From: Brucella sp. BE17
Lineage (GTDB): Bacteria > Pseudomonadota > Alphaproteobacteria > Rhizobiales > Rhizobiaceae
Length of the DNA: 64,000 bases
Assembly: GCF_039545455.1 (NCBI RefSeq)
Contig: NZ_CP154468.1
Coordinates: 1,474,195 to 1,538,194, forward strand
Reading direction: 5' to 3'
Position numbers and translations under genes: made by a program. Positions 45,537 through 54,000 of the stretch are shown here, piece after piece (within the stretch, counting starts at the first letter, position 1; each line of letters opens with the position of its first letter). The notes under the pieces were generated by a model. It worked only from the letters and a program-made list of their open reading frames with translations, searched no databases and had not been told where the DNA came from.

Positions 45537-45902
45537 TTACACCGCCGCGACACCCACCTGAAGCAGTTTCAATCTCAAATCCTCAAGCGTTCCTTTATAC
45601 TCCCAAGTCTGAACGGTGTTGTGAGGGCACTCAATAAAAATATAATCTTCGGTAACCGACAAAATTCTGGAGACCTTGATAAGTTTCTTTACAAATACAC
45701 CTACGTCAAGATCATCGACGACTGCTTTCCGAGCCTCATCGTATCCATGATATACTTTCGAAGCTCGAATTTCTGCAGTTATGTATGCCATATCTTCATG
45801 TTCCCTGGGTTTTGTTGCAGTCGATGAATGATCCATCCTTATACGAAGGGAGCACCGGAAACCGAAATCGAAAGTAAGCTGATCGGTATGCCGATTTTGC
45901 AT
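45537..45902 (-). CDS. Small protein of unknown function
   Basis: The frame gives up to 121 residues, but the compact domain begins at MAYITAEIRASKVYHGYDEA (ATG ending at 45791), giving 84 residues. Further sequence: DDLDVGVFVKKLIKVSRILS and TEDYIFIECPHNTVQTWEYK. There is no signal peptide or membrane segment. The pattern is an alternating alpha/beta small domain. I do not recognise the family. Thirty bp separate it from the enolase-superfamily gene downstream, so they are probably co-transcribed. Confidence 0.55.
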   Translation of the reverse strand: MQNRHTDQLTFDFGFRCSLRIRMDHSSTATKPREHEDMAYITAEIRASKVYHGYDEARKAVVDDLDVGVFVKKLIKVSRILSVTEDYIFIECPHNTVQTWEYKGTLEDLRLKLLQVGVAAV

Positions 45903-46471
45903 ACCTAAAGGTTGGCGGAAAGCCGTTGATGGGGTGCAGTTAAATAAAGCAATATCTCAACTGGAATTGTCATTTAACACGGTTCCGTTGAAAAAATTCG
46001 CTTGGTACGGATGGTGGCTTACCGTTGGGCGCAATTCGGCGCGACCGTCCGCCAGCAGACCCTCGCGATTGTAAGTATAGCCGAACGTGGCGAAGCTGAA
46101 CAAGGTCCTCGAGCCTATGGAGAAGCCCTGCCCTCAGCACCTTCTTCTTCCAGTTGCGGAAGGGATCGAAGACAGTAACAGCCGTCACGATTCGCAACCT
46201 TGTATAATTTATCCTTCGCTTCAGCGCTGGCGCCATACAAAGCACCGTAACAAAAAGCGCACTCTGACCACCAGAGTTTCTCTTCAAGTCTGTTCGAAAA
46301 GCATTGTCCCGTTCAAAAAATGCTCTGGCGTCCATTGAGCGAGATTGGAAACCCTAAGCCGGTTCTCCACGTGGGGAGAAGACGCAACCCTAAGAAAAGC
46401 ATGCTGCCGGACATATTAGCACGTTTCGTCTGGCACGCGGCCTACATCAACGTGCGCCTCGACTAAACCCA
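45903..46471. other. Gene-free stretch, probable decayed DNA
   Basis: No recognised gene. Protein-like pieces on the minus strand (YTYNREGLLADGRAELRP near 46030-46080) and plus strand (LPDILARFVWHAAYINVRLD near 46400-46463) are bounded by stops. Hairpin TTCTCC/GGAGAA occurs at about 46356-46373. Possibly remnant coding or mobile DNA. Confidence 0.4.
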
Positions 46472-47287
46472 TCACAGCAGCCCTTCCTGCGCTGCCTGAT
46501 AAACTGTCCGCACCTCCGGTTGAAAACCCAGCTTGCGTGCAAGCGCACCATCCATATGAAGAAACCAAGGATCGGTTAGCGGCTCGGCGGAGTCTTCCAT
46601 GGCACCGTCGACCAGGCGGACCAATTCACATACGGTGGTCGGCGCTTCATCGGAAATGTTGACAATTTGACCATCAAACCTCCCCTCCAGGGCCAAACGC
46701 ATAGCGGTTGCGACATCGCGATGGTGAACCGTGCTCATTCGGTGAGCAGGATGGAAGCCGAACGGCTTGACGTATCTGGGAAGAGCCTGCAGATGTCCGT
46801 CGCCATCCCCATAGACGAACGGAAGCCGCACAATCGACCAGTTGAGTTCGCTTTCCCTTAACAGCTTCTCGGCCGCTATCTTGCTCGCGGGATACGCTTG
46901 CTCTGGATGAACTTCGTCGTCCTCGCGACTGGGATGCGTGCAATTCCTGTCGTAAACATTTCCCGTGCTGGCCATGATGAAGCGGGCCTGAGGGGCGTGT
47001 TGGCTAGCAGCGCCAATCAGATTACGCGTTCCTTCCAGATTGCTCTTCCAGATCAGATCCGTGTCATGCGTGCGGAACACGGCAGCGAGGTGAATGACAG
47101 CAGAAACCTCTCGAAGAGCCGTAGCCAATGATGCGAGATCGAAAAGATCGCCCTCTACACCGTCCACACTCGCAGGCACTGGCTTACCAGCGCGAACCAA
47201 TGCCCGACACGATTGCCCTGTCTCAGCAAGACGCTTCAGCAGACGCGCGCCTACGAGGCCGGTCGCGCCAGTAATCAGAATTGTCAT
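46472..47287 (-). CDS. NAD(P)-dependent epimerase/dehydratase-family protein (extended SDR)
   Basis: A 271-residue extended short-chain dehydrogenase: N-terminal ITGATGLVGARLLKRLAETG, then VEGDLFD, VIHLAAVFRTHD, and the active-site YPASK (Tyr and Lys). Possible nucleotide-sugar epimerase, dihydroflavonol reductase-like or NmrA-like; the substrate is unknown. Its start overlaps the end of the marR gene by 4 bases, so they form one transcript. Confidence 0.85.
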   Translation of the reverse strand: MTILITGATGLVGARLLKRLAETGQSCRALVRAGKPVPASVDGVEGDLFDLASLATALREVSAVIHLAAVFRTHDTDLIWKSNLEGTRNLIGAASQHAPQARFIMASTGNVYDRNCTHPSREDDEVHPEQAYPASKIAAEKLLRESELNWSIVRLPFVYGDGDGHLQALPRYVKPFGFHPAHRMSTVHHRDVATAMRLALEGRFDGQIVNISDEAPTTVCELVRLVDGAMEDSAEPLTDPWFLHMDGALARKLGFQPEVRTVYQAAQEGLL

Positions 47288-47757
47288 GCGATGTTCCCTT
47301 TCTTCAAAAGCCTGTCCAGCTGTTCAGTAGCTTGACTAAGGACGCGTAAGGTTGTCGCGAGGTCATCCGCGTCGATACCGTCGAAGGCCTGCGTTACTAC
47401 AGGACGGAGGTCGGGAAGTTCGCCCCAGAGCTTCGTTCCAGCCGCAGTCATGCGTAGGCACTTCTGCCGTTGATCATCAGCAGCTTGAACCTGGTTGATC
47501 AGCCCTTTGCGCTGCAACGTGGCCACCACACCACTCATTGAGGCTCGCTCGATATGCAGGGAGCGAAGCAGGTCGCTCTGTCGAGTCGACCCCTCATTCG
47601 CGAGATGATAGAGGACATACCATTGCGTAGAGCCCAAACCATAAGGACGTAGCGTAGCATCCATAACAGCTCGACCGGCGAAGTAGCATCGCTTTGCCCA
47701 ACCGCCGACAGTGTCGTGTCGGCCCGATTCCATTTGTGTCGACAAGTAAAACTCCAT
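47284..47757 (-). CDS. MarR-family transcriptional regulator
   Basis: About 157 residues; winged helix with TRQSDLLRSLHIERASMSGV, VATLQRKGLINQVQAADDQR and QKCLRMTAAG. Start placed at the ATG ending at 47757. A TTG 13 codons upstream (47796) is also open but lies inside the palindrome, so it is less likely. Co-transcribed with the SDR gene. It probably represses its own operon through the palindrome at 47757-47797. Confidence 0.88.
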   Translation of the reverse strand: MEFYLSTQMESGRHDTVGGWAKRCYFAGRAVMDATLRPYGLGSTQWYVLYHLANEGSTRQSDLLRSLHIERASMSGVVATLQRKGLINQVQAADDQRQKCLRMTAAGTKLWGELPDLRPVVTQAFDGIDADDLATTLRVLSQATEQLDRLLKKGNIA

Positions 47758-47797
47758 TTGTTCGGCACCTTGCAATATATGATAGGTGCCGAACAAA
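47757..47797 (-). promoter_or_regulatory. MarR operator overlapping promoter
   Basis: TTTGTTCGGCACC (47757-47769) and GGTGCCGAACAAA (47785-47797) are perfect 13-bp inverted copies separated by 15 bases. Read leftward, a promoter-like TTGATT, 18 bases, TATATT overlaps the repeat, so a bound dimer would block RNA polymerase. The IS21 copy 2 edge is only 29 bp upstream (47827). Confidence 0.65.
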
Positions 47798-47883
47798 AAT
47801 CAATAGGAGTTTGAAACAGGCACACCTATCAACGGCGGACTAAAAACAGGCCAAATTGCGGCGGCGATAATTTTGTGTGTGTT

Positions 47884-48643
47884 TTAGCGGTGCTTTTTGG
47901 CTCGGCTTTGAGCGAGGCGATAGCTGTCGCCGTTCATTTCAAGAATGTTGACGTGGTGGGTGATGCGATCCAGTTGTGTAGCGGTCAACCGCTCGGATCC
48001 GAGTGTTTCCGTCCATTCGTCAAATGGCAGATTGCTGGTGATGAGAGTTGCGCCTCGCTCATAGCGTTGCGAGATCAGCTCGAACAGCAATTCCGCTCCA
48101 GTCTTTGACAACGGCACGAAGCCCAGTTCGGCAATGATCAGCAACCTATAGGCCGCCATCTGCTTCTGGAACCGCAACAGTCGCCGTTTATCACGCGCTT
48201 CCATCATCTCGCTGACCAGGGCAGCTGCCGTGTTGAAACCGACGGATAGGCCCTTTTGGCATGCGGCCAAACCAAGCCCAAGCGCCACATGAGTTTTGCC
48301 CGTGCCACTGGGACCAAGCGCGATGACGTTCTCACGCCGTTCGATCCATTCGCAGCGTGCCAGTTCCAGTACCTGGATCTTATTGAGCTTCGGGATGGCT
48401 GAGAAGTCAAAGCTGTCGAGACTTTTGACTGTTGGGAACCGTGCTGCCCTGATGCGGCGTTCGACTTTGCGGCGCTCCCGCTCGATCATCTCGCGTTCAG
48501 CAAGACGACTGAGATATCCGACATGATCGACCCCTTCGGGGGGCGCATAATCTGGCCAGCTTCTGGTACTCGCGCTGGAAGGTCGGCAGCTTCAAGGTCT
48601 TGAGATAATGGGACAGCAGGATCTCTGGTGCTTCAATGTTCAT
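47884..48643 (-). pseudogene. istB: IS21 helper ATPase IstB, copy 2
   Basis: Same translation as copy 1 (14140-14899), including the extra C that breaks the frame after KLARLC and the Walker-B change LLIIAELGFV. Walker A GPSGTGKTH is intact. Unlikely to hydrolyse ATP normally. Confidence 0.87.
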
Positions 48644-50137
48644 GCCGCTTCTCCTGCATCCGACGACAAGAGGCGCATGTAGGCTTTCGCCGACGTCTTC
48701 TCGACCGTTGCTTTGGGTAGGTAAGGATAGATCGACAGATCAAGCCGTGGCGGCCGACGCTCCACCCGACACAGGACAAGATGTTTGACAGCGTCGAAGC
48801 CTATTGGCTCCAAGCTGCAGGGCCTGCTTCACCGCTGCATGCAGGTCGGCGAGATCGAAACTTTCCAGCAGGCGCAATATCTGCACATATTCCCGTTTCC
48901 CATGCTTTGCCATGCGGCCTTCCATCAACCGACGCAACGTAGCGAACTCTTCGGGCAGAGCCCATCCTTGAAGAGGAGCTGCCTGATCCAGCGCATTGAT
49001 CTTCTTCTCAATCAGCGGCAGGTAATGTAGCGGATCAAAAACGACATCTTCCCGCCCCCAATTGCGCACATGGCGCGCGATAGTCTCACCGCCGCAGCTG
49101 ATCACCACCTCATCGACATAGCCCCGTATCCAGACCTGCCTGTGGCCGTAGGCAACCGGTACGGAATAGTCGTTCGTCTTGTAGCGAACCAGAGCTTGAG
49201 CCGTTACTGTGCCGCTGGCCTGATCACAGGTGTCGAATGGCGAAGCCGGCAATGGACGCATGGCAGCCAGATCCCGTTGCAGTCGCTCACCGATAGTCTC
49301 ATTCTCACCGCGCAGCCTGTCTTGTTGACGCTTGCGGCATTGCTCTTCCAGCCAGATGTTGAACGCAGCCCATGTCGCAAACTGCGGAATGGGAACCATG
49401 AAGTTCCGCCGTGCATAACCCACAAGGCCCTCAACGTTCCCCTTTTCGTTGCCTTTCCCCGGACGCGCATAACGATCCCGGATTAAGTAATGGGACAGGA
49501 AGCCGCTGAACAGCGTCGCGCGCTGACGCGTGCCATCGGGCAATATCTTCGATACCAGGCAACGATCATTGTCATAGACAATTGACTGCGGTACAGCTCC
49601 GAAAAAAGCAAAGGCGTGAATGTGGCCATCGACCCAAGCCTCCGCCACGGCCGCCGGATAGGCCCGCACGTAGCCGCTGTCGCTATGTGGTAAATCCAGC
49701 ACGAAGAAATGCGCCTTCTGTTCAACACCACCAATCTCCACCATCGCCTCACCGAAATCTGCTTGCGCATGGCAGGGCTCATGCGGCAAAGGCACAAACA
49801 CCTCCTGTCGGCGCTGCTCGCGTTCGCGGATATAGTCCTTGATAATCGTGTAGCCGCCGGTGAAACCGCATTCCGCGCGAAGACGCTCGAACACACGTTT
49901 GGCCGTATGGCGCTGTTTGCGCGGAACCTTCACGTCCTCATCAAGCCAGTGATCAATCGTCGCTGTAAAGGCATCAAGCTTCGGACGACGGATCACAGCT
50001 TTGCGACGATAACCTGGCGGAACCGAATAGGAAATCATCTTATCAACCGTCGAGCGGGAAAGGTTGAAATGCTTCGCTGCTTGCCGACGGGTCATCCCTT
50101 CAGAACAAGCAAGTCGAACCTTCAAATATAAGTCCAC
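48640..50137 (-). pseudogene. istA: IS21 transposase IstA, copy 2
   Basis: Same translation as copy 1 (12646-14143): GTG start, helix-turn-helix, DDE core with DFGEAM, VYDND and GNVEGLV, then the same inserted base after ALQLGA that replaces the last ~55 residues and gives an early stop at 48740. The shared lesion shows common descent of the two copies. Confidence 0.88.
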
Positions 50138-50357
50138 GGTGTAAATCCTCTAACCCTCCCGCAATCATCGCAGAAGGATAAATAGGTGGCCGGATTTTAC
50201 TCCGTCCTCGACAGAAATATTCCGCCGATTTCGTGGACTAATTTTGCACCGCCGTTCTCAGACATCTCCAGTGCTTCGTTTCCATTTATGACCCGGTCGC
50301 CAATTTCTTCAACATTCTACGCCATGATATTCCGTCCGATCAGCATCGCGAAATGCG

Positions 50358-50378
50358 CGCATCTGCCTGGCAGATGCG
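50358..50378. promoter_or_regulatory. 21-bp perfect palindrome next to IS21 copy 2
   Basis: CGCATCTGCC, one T, GGCAGATGCG. It lies 90 bp past the end of the leftward IalB-type gene and 97 bp from the IS21 edge. It could be a transcript-end hairpin (no T-run) or an operator orphaned when IS21 removed the neighbouring gene. Confidence 0.35.
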
Positions 50379-50468
50379 GAAAGAAAGCGCACGTCTACAA
50401 GCCTTATAAGCAAAACCAAACGGCTAAATTTTCAAGCGCTGTCCGTGAAGTTTACGATGCCGATCACA

Positions 50469-51014
50469 TTATTGTCTTACGTCTTCCAACGGCTTGATAT
50501 GATCAAAAGCTTCGCCAAATCCTTTAAGGGACACGGCAATACTTTTTTTCTGTCCGTCTGCTGTGGTTTCAAAACTGACAGTGAGTTTTTCTGCTTTCTT
50601 CAACCCCTCCACCGCCTGGGGGCCAAATTCAAGCGGCACCAGGCAACCTGCAGGCAGACATGTTTTGAACGGCAACGACGATCCGTTGGCATCTGCGCCT
50701 GTCAGGCTCAGGGATACACCTTTGCTCACATCGATGCCGAAGGGTAAAATCATCGTTCCGATTGCAGAGGTTCCCGCACGTATTATCTCCAATGCTATTA
50801 TGCGCTGGCGTGCGTCTGGTTTTCCTTCAATCGAACCAGCCACTTGCTGGATTGCGGCACAGAGTTGGCGTCCGTCCTGAGATTTACAGGCAACCTGCCA
50901 ATCTCCAAAGCTTTCATTGACGGCTTTTGGCGTATCAGAGGCAGCAAAACCATGCCCAGTCATAACAGCCACGATACCAAAGTTTATCAAAACGGATTTG
51001 AATATGGGGTTCAT
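50469..51014 (-). CDS. Invasion-associated locus B (IalB) family protein
   Basis: 181 residues: signal peptide (FGIVAVMTGHGFA, cleavage before ASDTP), then the IalB-family pattern ESFGDWQVACKSQDGRQLCA, MILPFGIDVSKGVSLSLTGA and PFKTCLPAGCLVPLEF, with four Cys likely paired. IalB of Bartonella is linked to erythrocyte invasion; in free-living relatives the family is a common periplasmic or outer-membrane-associated protein of unknown job. It lies just downstream of the autotransporter gene in the same direction (gap 68 bp), so co-expression is possible. Confidence 0.85.
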   Translation of the reverse strand: MNPIFKSVLINFGIVAVMTGHGFAASDTPKAVNESFGDWQVACKSQDGRQLCAAIQQVAGSIEGKPDARQRIIALEIIRAGTSAIGTMILPFGIDVSKGVSLSLTGADANGSSLPFKTCLPAGCLVPLEFGPQAVEGLKKAEKLTVSFETTADGQKKSIAVSLKGFGEAFDHIKPLEDVRQ

Positions 51015-51082
51015 AATAACTCCGAGAAAAAAGTACCGGAGATGATTATCCCCAGCACTTATATATCAGAATAGGGCGTTCT

Positions 51083-54000
51083 TTAGAACTTCCACTGCAA
51101 TTGGGCTTTAGCTCCGTGATCCTGCGAGCCATTTCCGATCTGGCCGGAGTAGGAAACACCGATACTCAATCCATCGGTGAACTTGCGATCAAGGCCTAAT
51201 TCCAGAACAGCCAGATTCTTTGCAACCGGAACTCCACCTGTTGAGAACGCACTTCCACCTGACGCAAAGCTCAAACGACTGTCGGGCGTCAAATCATTGT
51301 AAGCATGACGCCAGGCTGCAGAACCGTAGAGCTTTGTCGCACCATCTTCAGAAACAACAGTGCTTGCGCGCAAGCCGATCGTTGAAAACAAAGTCCCGGA
51401 ATTGTCACTGGCCCCTTTCAAAGCAGCTGCGCCACCGTCTTCCGTAAAGCTTCCGCTATGCAGATGGACATAGGCAAGATTTGCAAATGGCTCCAACGCC
51501 ACGCCCTGAACATCAAATTGATGCGATGCTTCACCAAATATCTGCGTGACCTGATTACGGTAACTCGCAGACAGAGAATCCGAAAACCCGGTAAAGCTTA
51601 CGGAACGTGCCGTATCGATGTCCTGCCAGCTATAAGCTGCGCCCAGTTTTACATCGATGACACCAGCCTTGCCGCCGCCATAGAGCCCAACATGATAGCT
51701 TGTCGCTTTACCGCTTGAATTCAACCAGCGCGTATCGAAGTTGGAATGGCTGTAACCAGCAAGTGCACCAATACGCCAAGCATCACCGACCACGGTGTCG
51801 ACACCCGCAAATCCGCCGGCAATGGTGCGATCCAGATCAGAAGCGCCGTTGTTTGACGTATTCTCAAAACGACCATCTGAACCAAAGCCATGGCTCCACC
51901 ATGAAAGCCCGCTATCGGCAACGGTATCTGCGGCACTACCGCCGGAAACGCCACCCATGATGGTACGAAGGCGACCTAGGGCTGCGTCACGGACGAACCG
52001 GCTATCTTCAAGCGTTACTGCGTGAGCAGACGCATGAATCTCACCGGATAATTGCGTGAAAGCGCTCTTGGCCTCGTTCTCGTCATTCAAATAGCTGATT
52101 GCCTGATAAAGCGGATTGTCTATGCCAAGCGATTGCAGAGCACCCGCAACAGCGTTCTGGTTTTTATTCAAGCCGCTGAGCTGATCAAATTGGCGGCTCT
52201 GGGCAACGCGCAGGACAACAGAATTCGGATCGCTATAATCAGCGATTAGACCATAAAATGTCGAAATATAAGTATCGCCCGCCAGCGTATAAGTTCCAGA
52301 GACGCCGTTCTGTGCGCTCAGAACCGTGAATGTATCATCAAGCGCGTATCTTACGCCTGTAACATTTGCAACGTTGAGAACCACGCCGTCTTCAATTGTG
52401 ACTGTTCCACCGGCAACGAGGCTATCATTGATGCCTGACTGCGCCAGTTCGACGTTCCAAAATGAACCGTTCTGCTGCACAACATTCCCGGCAACAGTCA
52501 GTGTGCCTATACTGTTACCCGTTGCGAGAGTTGATCCTTTTCTTAGAGTAAGGCTACCCAATCCGCCGGTGCCGCTCAAAAGAGCACCGCTGCCAATTTG
52601 AAAATCGCCGTGAACCAGTTGGGAATTCACAGCCAAGCTTCCCTCTTCGACATAAAATGTGCCGTTGAAATCACCGCTACTGGAAAGCTCGAGCGCATTC
52701 GTTCCCACCTTAACGAATGAACCTGCACCAGTCAGAGCGTTGGCGAGATTACCGATCTGTTGCTGGTTGAAAACAACCACGCCATTGTTGCTGATCTGCC
52801 CTGTGCCAAAGCTTGACGCCGATCCCCAGACAACGCTGTTGGCAACCGTCGTTCCACCACTATAGAGGTTGTTATCTGCAAGCTGAGTGGTCCCGCCACC
52901 TGCAAGCACAACAGAACCTGCACCGCTAATATTACCAGCAAAATCCACTCTATCCGAACGGTTGATTACCAATGTTCCGTCGTTGACGACATCGCCGGTT
53001 ATAGAACCGGCGGTGCCGCCATTGCCGACAACCAAAATCCCATTCTGTATTGTCGTGCCACCGCTGTAATTGTTGGTGTTGGTCAAGGTGACTGTGCCTG
53101 ATCCCGTCTTGGTCAGCGCAGCCGATCCATTGAGCACGCCATCAACCTGTCCGGCACTGACAGCAATAGACTGTGAAGCATCGATAGTCGCATTGCTGGC
53201 TAGTGTGCCGCCGGACAGCGTGTAATCAACAACGCTGACGCCACCATTCTGGACCGTGCCGTCTGTTTGCACGAGAGCGCGCTGCGTCTGATCGGTACCG
53301 CCGAGTTCCAGCGTGCCGCCGTTGACCGTGGTCGTGTTGCTGTTCGCACCAAGCGTACCATTGCCAGAAAGCGCAAGCGTGCCTGCATCAAGGCTGGTGC
53401 CCCCCGTATAGCCATTGCCATTGGTCAATGTGACTGTACCTGATCCCGACTTGGTCAGCGCGGCCGATCCATTAAGCACGCCATCAACTTGTCCGGCACT
53501 GACAGCAATAGACTGTGAAGCATTGATAGTCGCATTGCTGGCAAGTGTGCCACCGGAAAGTGTGTAATCAAAAACACTCACGCTACCGTTCTGGACCGTG
53601 CCATCTGTTTGCACGAGAGCGCGCTGCGTCTGGCCGGTACCACCGAGTTCCAGCACACCGCCATTGACTGTGGTCGTGTTGCTGTTCGCACCAAGCGTAC
53701 CATTGCCTGAAAGCGCAAGCGTGCCTTCATCGAGGCTGGTGCCCCCCGTATAGCCATTGCCATTGGTCAATGTGACTGTACCTGATCCCGACTTGGTCAG
53801 CGCGGCCGATCCATTAAGCACGCCATCAACCTGCCCGGCACTGACAGCGATCAAATGTGAGGCATCGATAGTCGCATTTCTGGCAAGTGTGCCACCGGAA
53901 AGCGTGTAATCAAAAACACTCACGCTACCGTTCTGGACCGTGCCATCTGTTTGCACGAGAGCGCGCTGCGTCTGATCGGTACCCCCGAGTTCCAGCGTGC

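Larger units (their letters stand above)
47827..50260 (-). mobile_element. IS21-family element, copy 2 (inverted relative to copy 1)
   Basis: 2434 bp. The istA-side end is TGAGAACGGCGGTGC read leftward from 50260; the other end is TATCAACGGCGGAC from 47827. istA and istB regions match copy 1 across the whole coding length. It lacks the ~70 bp present in copy 1 after istB (before and after the nested IS3), consistent with deletion between short gccgcc-type repeats. No target duplication is visible. Confidence 0.9.

Noticed and set aside
45970..46335. 121-codon leftward frame downstream of marR/SDR operon
   Set aside because: No recognisable domain; other frames in the same stretch look equally protein-like, so this is probably decayed DNA.
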